Notes under the pieces: model-generated
Database searches by the model: none
Seen by the model: the letters and a program-made list of their open reading frames with translations, nothing else
What the model was told of the DNA's origin: nothing
Translations under genes and position numbers: made by a program
In this document: positions 44,201 through 56,200 of the stretch, piece by piece
Layout: each line of letters opens with the position of its first letter
How positions within the stretch are numbered: the first letter of the stretch is position 1
Assembly (NCBI GenBank): GCA_950097015.1
Contig: CATNEN010000005.1
Span: 806,001-870,000 of the forward strand
DNA length: 64,000 nucleotides
Direction: 5' to 3'
Source: Macrostomum hystrix
Lineage: Eukaryota > Platyhelminthes > Macrostomidae

Positions 44201-47200
44201 CCTGAGGTCGCACTTTTTAAAAAATTATGCTGCAAACCTATTTTAGATCCAAAAGAAAGAAGCCAGTATTTTTGCTGGAGGTGCACGGGCAATGGCGCAT
44301 CTACTAACACATGCGCACGGGGGGTTCGAGCTTGGGGAAGCATAGTGCTAGAGGCAAACACTTTAACTCGCTCACCCCCCAATCCCCCAATCAGAGGAGG
44401 AATGGATCGCCGAAGTTTACACTGGCAATTTGCAAAACGCCGGCACTGATGCCAAAGTGTTCCTGGCTCTGTACGGCGATCTTGGCAAATCTGAGGACAT
44501 CTACGTCGGCGACGATGACAAGAGGCGCGACTTCTTTGCCAAGGGAAAGATGGACAGCTTCAAGCTGCACACACCCGCTGTGGGAACGCCGTTTAAACTG
44601 CGAGTCGGTCACGACAACAGCGGAACAGCGCCAGGTTGGTTCCTGGAAAAGGTTGTCATGCAACGGCCGTCTACGCGAGAGGCTTTTGAGTTTCGCTGCG
44701 ATCGCTGGCTGGCTGATAGCGAAGGCGATCGGGCCTGCATTCGAGAACTGCCGGCTTTTGGTTCCACTGTGCTGGAATCGATGCCCCGTGAGTTTCAACT
44801 AAGGGGGCTTGACGGCCACAGCTTGGGGAGGGGGTTAATAGTCACAGCTTGTGGAAGGGGTTGATAGTCACATCTTGGGGAAGGGGTTGATAGTCACAGC
44901 TTGGGGAAGGGGTTGATAGTCACAGCTTGGGGAGGGGGTTGATAGTCACATCTTGGGGAAGGGGTTGATAGTCACAGCTTGGGGAGGGGGTTGATAGTCA
45001 CAGCTTGGGGAAGGGGTTGATAGTCACAGCTTGGGGAGGGGGTTGATAGTCACAGCTTGGGGAGGGGGTTGATAGTCACATCTTGGGGAAGGGGTTGATA
45101 GTCACAGCTTGGGGAGGGGGTTGATAGTCACAGCTTGGGGAGGGGGTTGATAGTCACAGCTTGGGGAAGGGGTTGATAGTCACAGCTTGGGGAGGGGGTT
45201 GATAGTCACAGCTTGGCGATGGGGGTTGATAGTCACAGCTTGGGGAGGAGTTTGACGGCCACAGCTTGGGGAAGGGGTTGATAGCCACAGCTTTGGGGGG
45301 GGGGGCTGACGGTCACTTTCTATCTAGTGTCGGTTTTTAAGAGTAAAGTGGAATAGAATTTAGAATTTTGCAGTGGAAACCTACTACCAGAAAAATTAAC
45401 AATAGTGGATGTTATCGCGCGATGATATAAATCGCGTTAGGATGCCAGCGATTTACTGTTGTCAAGGAGACAAGAACTGCTAGAATGCAAGCTTTCAAAA
45501 GAATAAGATCAATTCACGTTCTCATGCAATAGCTGCTCTATTGTGTTCTGCTGCCAGGAAATGAAAATTTGTTATTTTTATCACCCTAACAACGTTTTCT
45601 ATTTTTCCACACCCAACAATGACGCGTCACACCGCAGTGCAAAAGTACCACATCCTGGTGAAGACTGGCAAGATGCGCTATGCTGGTACAGACGCCAATG
45701 TGTATTGCAACCTGTTTGGCAACAAGTCCGACACTGGCAATAGGCCGCTGAAATTTCCGGTTAACAATCGCAATCCATTTGAAAGGAAACAGGTGAGTGT
45801 GCTAATTGCACCTGAATAAAGTACTTTAGCGGTGTCATAAGATATGCATAATAAGCAGAATGTCTAACTTAGATGCACATTTTAACGAACGTTTAAAAGT
45901 AACGCTTTAAATTCTAATATTGACTGAATCCATACACAAACTATCTTTCTTATTTAGATTCTATTTGATCGAAAATCGGTAACTACGAGTACATTGTAAA
46001 ACTATGTTCACCTAATACGAGCTATTTTCCTACTTCCAAAGTCTGTTTTCAAATCTATGAGTATAGTTTGGTCTAGGGCACAAAGTTATGGGCAGTTTAG
46101 TAAGACTGGTGTAGCAAGTCGTGGCCATAGACATCAATGCGAGCAACGGTCGGTCTTCATTGGTAGACCCGGAGAAATCCTTACAAAATGATGCAATGTA
46201 CATGCCCACATGTTAAACGTTTGTGGTAAAACCACAAAGTTACTATAACTTTGTAATCTGTAAAATTGCCGATTTTTTTATTTTGAAAGCTTTCCTTTTA
46301 TGCAGACTATCACCTAATGTTGTGTTTTCTATATGTAGTTTAGTTAAGTTTTAGTTTAGCTTATACCGCCCATACATGAATGCCTCGCAACTTAGTTTCC
46401 ATCCCTTAGATCAAGTTATTTATCAGAAGGCATTCTTGTGTTGATTCGTCCCAACGCATGGTTACAAACAGCTTCACGAGACCCAATGTCGTGCTGTTTT
46501 TTTACGCGCTGCTGTGTTTCACTTTGAACTGCTATGTGACTTGTGCTAGAAATCATCTATACTCAGTTGCTACATCAATATCCCATCTGGATCCTGAAGC
46601 TCGATAATTTGATAGGATTATCGTTTACTTTAGGAGCGATAATTTTTCATGTCTCACTCTCAGATACACTCATAGATGACATTTCTTTCTGTATAAGGCT
46701 ATGTTTTTTGCTAACCTTATTTTGTCACTTACTTTCCGCAACAAAGGAACATCTAAAGACGCACACAAAAACTCAGATTTTATCACAGATACTAAATACT
46801 AATACTAATGGTATTTAGTATCTGTGGATTTTATAGAATGAATTTGGGACACTCGAAGCAATTCACAAGAGCACCTAAAGTAATTCACAGGAATACTCGA
46901 AGGAATCCACAAGAACACTCGAAGGAATTTACAAGAACACTCGAAGGAATTTACAAGAACACTCGAAGGAATTTACAAGAACACTCGAAGGAATTTACAA
47001 GAACACTCGAAGGAATTTACAAGAACACTCGAAGGAATTTACAAGAACACTCGAAGGAATTTACAAGAACACTCGAAGGAATCCACAAGAACACTCGAAG
47101 GAATTTACAAGAACACTCGATGGAATTTACAAGAACACTCGAAGGAATCCACCAGAAAACTCGAATTCACAGGAACACTCGAAGGAATTTACAAGAACAC

Positions 47201-50200
47201 TCGATGGAATTTACAAGAACACTCGAAGGAATCCACCAGAAAACTCGAATTCACAGGAACACTCGAAGGAATTTACAAGAACACTCGAAGGAATTTACAA
47301 GAACACTCGAAGGAATTTACAAGAACACTCGAAGGAATTTACAAGAACACTCGAAGGAATTTACAAGAACACTCGAAGGAATTTACAAGAACACTCGAAG
47401 GAATTTACAAGAACACTCGAAGGAATTTACAAGAACACTCGAAGGAATCCACAAGAACACTCGAAGGAATCCACAGGAACACTCAAAGGAATCCACAAGA
47501 ACACTCGAATTCACAAGAACACTCGAATTCACAAGAACACTCGAAGGAATCCACAAGAACACTCGAAGGAATCCACAAGAACACTCGAAGGAATCCACAA
47601 GAACACTCGAAGGAATCCACAAGAACACTCGAAGGAATCCACAAGAACACTCGAAGGAATCCACAAGAACACTCGAAGGAATCCACAAGAACACTCGAAT
47701 TCACAGGAACACTCGAATTCACAGGAACACTCGAATTCACAAGAACACTCGAATTCACAGGAACACTCGAATTCACAAGAACACTCGAATTCACAGGAAC
47801 ACTCGAAGGAATCCACAAGAACACTCGAAGGAATCCACAAGAACACTCGAATTCACAAGAACACTCGAATTCACAAGAACACTCGAATTCACAAGAACAC
47901 TCGAATTCACAGGAACACTCGAATTCACAGGAACACTCGAAGGAATTTACAAGAACACTCGAAGGAATTTACAAGAACACTCGAAGGAATCCACAAGAAC
48001 ACTCGAAGGAATTTACAAGAACACTCGAAGGAATTTACAAGAACACTCGAAGGAATCCACAAGAACACTCGAAGGAATCCACAGGAACACTCAAAGGAAT
48101 CCACAAGAACACTCGAATTCACAAGAACACTCGAATTCACAAGAACACTCGAAGGAATCCACAAGAACACTCGAAGGAATCCACAAGAACACTCGAAGGA
48201 ATCCACAAGAACACTCGAAGGAATCCACAAGAACACTCGAAGGAATCCACAAGAACACTCGAAGGAATCCACAAGAACACTCGAAGGAATCCACAAGAAC
48301 ACTCGAATTCACAGGAACACTCGAATTCACAGGAACACTCGAATTCACAAGAACACTCGAATTCACAGGAACACTCGAATTCACAAGAACACTCGAATTC
48401 ACAGGAACACTCGAAGGAATCCACAAGAACACTCGAAGGAATCCACAAGAACACTCGAATTCACAAGAACACTCGAATTCACAAGAACACTCGAATTCAC
48501 AAGAACACTCGAATTCACAGGAACACTCGAATTCACAGGAACACTCGAATTCACAAGAACACTCGAAGGAATCCACAAGAACACTCGAAGGAATCCACAA
48601 GAACACTCGAAGGAATCCACAAGAACACTCGAAGGAATCCACAAGAACACTCGAAGGAATCCACAAGAACACTCGAAGGAATCCACAAGAACACTCGAAT
48701 TCACAGGAACACTCGAAGGAATCCACAAGAGCACTCGAAGGAATCCACAAGAACACTCGAAGGAATCCACAAGAACACTCAAAGGAATCCACAAGAACAC
48801 TCGAATTCACAAGAACACTCGAATTCACAAGAACACTCGAATCCACAAGAACACTCGAAGGAATCCACAGGAACACTCGAAGGAATCCACACGAACACTC
48901 GAAGGAATCCACAGGAACACTCGAAGGAATCCACAGGAACACTCGAAGGAATCCACAGGAACACTCGAAGGAATCCACAGGAACACTCGAAGGAATCCAC
49001 AGGAACACTCGAATCCACAGGAACACTCGAAGGAATCCACAGAAACAATCGGTCGGGAAATCACAGAAATATCTTAGTTAGATAATCCTGGCGGACATAA
49101 AAGAGACACATTTTTGTGATAATTTCGATGATAAATATGCTGGTATAAGATTTATGAAAGCCCTAAAAAACAATTTTTTACCTTTGTCAAGGCATTTGTT
49201 TTTATAAAATTTCTGATGAATTTAGAGCAGTTTCTATCCGATTTGCATATTGTCTTCGTATCGCTCTCACCGCCGACCTGAATCCTGGACTCTAAAAAAC
49301 ATTCCTAGACCAAATTTTATTTTACAGCACTGGGATAAATGCATTCCATTAGAGAGATAACTGACGCCATTGCTTCATTATTTTGTTCTGACCCAGAGTC
49401 TATAGTTTAACAATCGGTAGTCGAAATTAGATTTTTATTACATTATTTCAGGATTATTATATGTATGAACTCTAAATATTCATTGGCTTTCTGGTGTCAT
49501 TGTTTGTGGCGAGTCAATTAATGTGCCATGATTTTTAGGAGGACGAGTTCATTATCGAAGCCGTCGGCCTGGGAGATCAGATTGACAAGGTGCGAATCGG
49601 GCACGACGGTACGAAACCCGGTGCTGGCTGGTACCTGGAAAAGGTGACAGTCTGGTGCGAGGATCGGCCCGAGCACAAGTGGGATTTCATTTGCGACAGG
49701 TAACTCAATGGGATTTGGCATTTAAACTCGCGTCTAGACTGCAGAGCTTTTCACATAAGTCCTTTCCAAACCAGCTGGCTGCAATTCTCGCCAAAAAAAA
49801 CTAGTTTATGAGTGCGTCTATCCGACTGCATGGAGCACCCGATTCAGGACATCCGCTGCGTCCGCTGGTTGTAGAGGCATCTGACACTCACTTGCCGTGT
49901 GCGCGGTCACACAAGCTTGTGTGTGGCCAGTTCAAAATAGTTTCACACTCCTGATGCTTGCGCATGGCATCCTGTCATTAGTGGTTGCTAGGCTTGAGTA
50001 GGTGTGAAAAATATGAGGGAAAGGCTGAGAGACGAGAGCGAAGATGCCGGGTCAAGGACTGCATCTTGCTTCATGCATCTCGTACAACAATCGAACAGGC
50101 CAGAGTGGAGTCGCGGTAAGAGCGAGCAGACACCTGTTCGTGACAGACTAGCAGCTAGCCGTGTGAGTTTCTGGCATTTGACCTGGCATTCCAGCTAGCC

Positions 50201-53200
50201 AATTAAAATTATTATTAGCATGTCTGCTAGATTCTCTAGTCAGGATGTCAAGACGTCTCTCTTATGTGTTGGAACTAATTGGAATATTTTCTTGAGTTTT
50301 GAACATATTTTTAGTGTACTGCAGCTGTAATCACAAGATTCGATTCGAAGCCAGGGAATAATTCGCATTTTCGTTCGAACAGATGGCTAGACAAGAACGA
50401 GGATGATGGACAGATTGAACGGGATCTGACTTGGCTGGGATCAATGCTAGACAGTGAGTTCTTCTATTCTATTCTATTGGGATTTCGTTTTTTTGGGATC
50501 ATGTCTAAACAAGCTTCAACCCGCAACACTACCAGAGCTGTCCTACAATGTCTCCGTGAAGACCGGCGACGTCCAAGGTGCAGGTACAGACGCCAACGTG
50601 TTCCTCAGCATCTTCGGCAAGAAAGGCGAGACTGGTGAGCGTCAGCTGCGCGCCTCGGACTCGGCTCTGAACAAATTCGAGAGGAACCGAATCGACATGT
50701 TCAAGATTGAGAGTCCCGACATTGGAGAGGTTTGTAGGGCCTAGCAGAGCGCTGGTTTCAACCTCACCTATAACTATGTTATTATATAAGGGGGGTCGGT
50801 GGCAGAGCGGTTATCGCGTTTGCCTCTCGCACCACGGTCCCTAAGTTCGATTCCACGGCGAGGCCACATTTATTTGGGGCGCAGCCGCGGAGAGAAGGCT
50901 CGGGGGCTTGTCGTGCAATTTACACCCTTGAGGGCCAACCTCCAAGGCACAGTGAGAGTGTACACTGCCTGACGATGAGAAAGTCAGGGCAGATGTACAC
51001 ACCTGTGTGAGCGTATGCCTGCGTTCGGTATCTGTGTGCGTGTGTGCTCAGGAGTCAGCGAAATGAGCAGAATTGCCTCCTCGCTGGCTGCGGGTCTAGT
51101 GTCACCAAATGATGTGCCATTGCCCGCAGCCCGCCTGTAATTATTATTATTATTATTATTATGTTATTATACTCGCATTCAGTCCAGGGACAGCCCACCC
51201 ATCTAAATAATTCTAGCACAGCTCTGGCTGGTTCCCATTTTACAGCTGAGTGAAATAAAGCCACGAGAAATTTAATATATTTCTCAGGACCGCAAATCGT
51301 TTACTTCGGGGTGAGATTCGAACAAATGACCTCTTGGTCAATATTACGACGCTTTAAACACTGAGCTACAAGCTATCCTGTCTTTATCTCTATATAGAAA
51401 ATTTATAGAGAAAATTTAAATCAATTGTATCACTATCAATATGCATTTACCTAACGTGCTGTTTTGAGGGAAAAAGCTAAAGGTATTCAATACTCAAACT
51501 GATATTATTGTGTCTGATGTCTGATGTGTGAAGATGTCTTGATAACATGAGAGAACATGTCTTGATAACCTCTCGTCTGGACATTGTACTTCCGCATATC
51601 GCAGTATTAGCAGACGAAACAATTATCCGATTCATTGTTTTAAGCGTGGAACCTTGACTTATTCAAAGTGAAAGAATGAAAGCAACGCTATGCGGGTATT
51701 GCCAAACATTTAATCGCCTTAAAGCCACGAGAAACAGGTAACTGATCATTATTCTGAGACATTCTTCGACAAGCTATTATAGTTTTTGCTGGCATCAAAA
51801 TATCCAATGCGGTCCATATTTTGATAGCCGCTTGCCCTCTCTCAAATTTGGCGCACTTTAGTGTCAAGAAAAAGCGTTCAGTCTCTCCCAGTGTTATCCC
51901 AAAGCCTGGACCGATGCATTCGTCCCTTCGAGCGTCCTTCAATCGTCCGACTCATTGAAATACGCGCTGTCGTCATCGAGTAGGAGGTCCGATGGTTCCG
52001 TTTCATCGATCAGATTGTTGTCAGGATCGCGCTTGCCGAAGTGCAGTAGTCCAGCACGCTTGCCGAAGTGCAGTAGTCCAGCACGCTTGCCGAAGTGCAG
52101 TAGTCCAGCACGCTTGCCGAAGTGCAGTAGTCCAGCACGCTTGCCAAAGTGCAGTAGTCCAGCCCGCTTACCGAAGTGCAGTAGTCCAGCACGCTTCTTG
52201 CCAAAGTGCAGTAGTCCAGCACGCTTGCCAAAGTGCAGTAGTCCAGCACGCTTGCCAAAGTGCAGTAGTCCAGCACGCTTCTTGCCGAAGTGCAGTAGTC
52301 CAGCACGCTTCTTGCCGAAGTGCAGAAGTCCAGCACGCTTCTTGCCGAAGTGCAGTAGTCCAGCACGCTTCTTGCCGAAGTGCAGTAGTCCAGCACGCTT
52401 CTTGCCGAAGTGCAGTAGTCCAGCACGCTTGCCAAAGTGCAGTAGTCCAGCACGCTTACCGAAGTGCAGTAGTCCAGCACGCTTCTTGCCGAAGTGCAGT
52501 AGTCCAGCACGCTTGCCAAAGTGCAGTAGTCCAGCACGCTTCTCAAATCCCTCGCCATCGGCATCGTCTCCGTCAATGACGACATCAGCTTCGGCGTTGC
52601 TCATCGGAATCACCTCGTTGGCCTGTTGGGCTTGAAGCCAGGACTCAACAGTCGGGCTGTCGGTGACTACCTGGCTCTCTGCCAAGCAGCAGGCACAGAT
52701 GACGGCCAGAAATGTTGCTATCGACATTCGCCACATGGTTGCCAATGCTATTGCAAAATAATCTGAAAAAAGACAAAAATTGTGCATAGGTACGGAACAA
52801 AAAATGTGCTTCTTACATAATAGGGCTAATCAGTTTGACGCGTACCTATAGACAAACGACTTCTCGATAAGCAGTGAGTTTTCGGAATAAAAATTAGGTT
52901 TAGGAACTCCAGGGGGAGCTTGATTCGCGGCTGACAGTGAGAAGAAATTTTGCCAGTTAAAGGCGCCGCCACTTTTATATTTGCAGCTTTGAGTTCTATA
53001 AGGCAGCTGCTGATTGGTTGCTTGTCCATAAACTGACCCGCTCAGTCTGCGATGTCATCGATTGGATCTAGCCTAGCCTAGCCCTGGAGGAGACCCAGGA
53101 GCAAATATGTGAAATTATTTTAGTTAAAGGCTTTAGTTAGGCGAAAATGGATTCAACACACGTTTTCACTCTCTTTGACTTACTCCGCAACCTAGTCGTT

Positions 53201-56200
53201 TTTTTCACATTTTATTGATGGACTAATGAAAAAATATTGAGCATAGTTGTGCAGTAAGCCCACGAGGAACTGCTTAAACAGTCATTTTCTTCAGTACATT
53301 TGCTCTTAAATAGGACCGTAAACTGTGTTTAATTTAAAAGTGCTCATAACAGAAATAGATTAAACACCATCTTTTATTTAATCACAGTTAGCTTTTGCAA
53401 TATCTGGACCGATTATTATATTACGAGTACTTTATATGTGAAAAAAATTACGTAGGAGTTTATGATTTCACATCAACTTGAGAATAAAACTGTAGGACAT
53501 TGTTTAGTTCCCGTTCAAAAATCCAAAAAGAGTCTTGGTTCTCTACGATGACCGTAACTAAATGAAAGCAATCATTTTTCTGAGATCATAAAGATCTGGC
53601 CTCCTGGGACTCAAATTAAATTAAAATTCTTAAAAAGTAAGTCATGCGCTTAAAAAATCAAATCAACCGCCATTTATTATCGAGTGCTAAAATGGCAAAC
53701 CCTTTCTCGCGGGCAATCACGTGACAACTGTCCTTGTGTGAGTGCTAAAAATAGCAATCACGTGACAACTGTCCTTGTGTGAGTGCTAAAAATAGCAATC
53801 ACGTGACAACTGTCCTTGTGTCAGTGCTAGAAATGGTAAACCATTTCTCGCGGGCAGTCACGTGACAACTGTCCTTGTGTGAGTGCTAAAAATAGCAATC
53901 ACGTGACAACTGTCCTTGTGTCAGTGCTAGAAATGGTAAACCATTTCTCGTGGGCAATCACGTGACAACTGTCCTTGTGTCAGTGCTAAAAATAGCAATC
54001 ACGTGACAACTGTCCCTGTGTCAGTGCTAGAAATGGCAAACCCTTTCTCGCGGGCAATTACGTGACAACTGTCCCTGTGTCAGTGCTAGAAATGGTAAAC
54101 CATTTCTCGCGGGCAATCACGTGACAACTGTCCTTGTGTCAGTGCTAGAAATGGTAAACCATTTCTCGCGGGCAATCACGTGACAACTGTCCTTGTGTCA
54201 GTGCTAGAAATGGTAAACCATTTCTCGCGGGCAATCACGTGACAACTGTCCTTGTGTCAGTGCTAGAAATGGTAAACCATTTCTCGCGGGCAATCACGTG
54301 ACAACTGTCCTTGTGTCAGTGCTAGAAATGGTAAACCATTTCTCGTGGGCAGTCACGTGACAACTGTCCTTGTGTCAGTGCTAGAAATGGTAAACCATTT
54401 CTCGCGGGCAATCACGTGACAACTGTCCTTGTGTCAGTGCTAGAAATGGTAAACCATTTCTCGCGGGCAGTCACGTGACAACTGTCCTTGTGTGAGTGCT
54501 AAAAATAGCAATCACGTGACAACTGTCATCGTGTGAGTGCTTGAAATATATCTTGAGATATAGGAATCACATGCCAAAAATAAATCTTGCAAACATACAC
54601 GTACAGAAATAAATGCAATCTGTTTTCTCACAGCTCGAGCGTATCAGAATTCGTCACGATGGCAAACTAGCCAACTCCGGCTGGTTCCTGGACTGGGTAC
54701 GCATAGCGGTACCCTCCCAGGGCAAGCAGTACTTGTTCGCGGCGCACCGCTGGCTGGATACTAATGAGGCCGACAGAAAGCTCGAGATTGACATCGATTG
54801 TAGCGAAGTCATGGATATAGAAAGAAGTGAGTTGATCGAAACGTAACTGCGATGTTAATTTAAATAAACTTTACTTATTTCCACGAAAGGGTCATTGTCA
54901 AAAAAGGTTAAAAAATTAAGAGTTTCGAATGAAGTTAAGAAAGGACAAAATCGATTCAAATCTCACTTTCTTTCGCAGCCATTCCGTACGAGATCATCGT
55001 TCGCACTGGCGACTGCAAAGGTGCCGGAACTGATGCGGCTGTATTCGTTCAAATCTACGGCGAGGACGGCCTAAAAACCGACCAGACATTGCTTCGCTCT
55101 CGATCGGACAACTTCGAACAGGGCAAGGAGGACCGGTTCAAGTTGGACCTAATCGACGTCGGACCAATACAGAAGATACGCATTGGGCATGATGGTACTG
55201 GAATTGGCGACGGCTGGTTCCTCGATAATGTCCTTATCAGGCGGCACGCACTGCGAGGTTCTCGCCGCTTGAAGCTTAATCGGCAGTCCAGCTCGCAGTC
55301 TCGCAACCGGTCCGTGTCTTTGGCGCAGCCACCACTGGCCAACCGAAGAAAGTCCACTGTGGCGGCTTCCGGCGCTGGCGTCTTTAGACAGGAAGTCCAC
55401 GACGATGATGATGACGAAGATGAAGACGGCGTAGTGGATCTCGATTCTGATGATGTCGGCGGTCGGGGACAGCGTCGATCTCTACGACCGGCGTCGGCCA
55501 AGAAGCGACAGCCTCAGCGCCGAAGTTCGTCTCCCGCTGGCGCAGCTGGCGGTGCCAGGTCGCGCTCCCGATCACCATACGATGAAGATGATGACCTTCA
55601 TCTAGCAATTAGTGATGAAAATGATGACTACGAGATGACTGTCCGTGACCGGCGCAGACGGTCCTCAGCCAGATCGCAAAGTCCGAAGAGTCCCAGGCCT
55701 CGACGTCGGGTTAGTCGCGGCAGAATGGGCTTCGAAGGTGAAGATGACGATGACGATATCGATTTAGAAGAAAGAGATGATCTAGCCTCATCGAGAAGCG
55801 ATCGCCTACGTCGGCCATCCTCTTCTGTTGGCAATCGTCGACGATCATCTGCGAAGCAGGCACCTTTGGGAACTAGCGGATATCGAAAGAGTTTTAATGA
55901 TAATGATCTAGACGATGACGATGATGACGACTTGCCATCGTCGTCACGCGCCAGCCAACGTCCGTCTTCTTCACTCGGCCGACGATACTCGGCTCGACCA
56001 TCACGTGCCACTGTCGCATCTTCAGATGATAACGACCTAGACATAGACGACGATGATGGTAAGGCTAGTCGTCGTTCGTCGACCAGGACTGGCAGCGACA
56101 TGCGCAGACGCCGCGCTAACTCAATGATGCCCCTGGGTGACCGTCAGCGCAGTCTTTGGCGAGTCGATGAGGAATCCGAAGGTGGCCGCTCCTTTGATGA

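Larger units (their letters stand above)
33954..44394 (+). other. PLAT gene intron 5 (10.4 kb)
   Basis: The largest intron. It holds a mariner-like MITE, minisatellite 8, and minisatellite 9 split by a Ty3/gypsy element. The splice phases of exons 5 and 6 match across it. Unique remnants at 36375-37100 and 43910-44394 show no gene. Confidence 0.8.

Noticed and set aside
46808-49081. Open frame of 757 residues in minisatellite 11
   Set aside because: It is made entirely of a 22-bp repeat whose three-unit period has no stop. The opposite strand is equally open. It lies in an intron between phase-matched exons.
51955-52635. Plus-strand and alternate-frame open reading frames over the neuropeptide gene
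   Set aside because: They are shadows of the AGLLHFGKR repeat in other frames and lack a signal peptide or sensible cleavage products.
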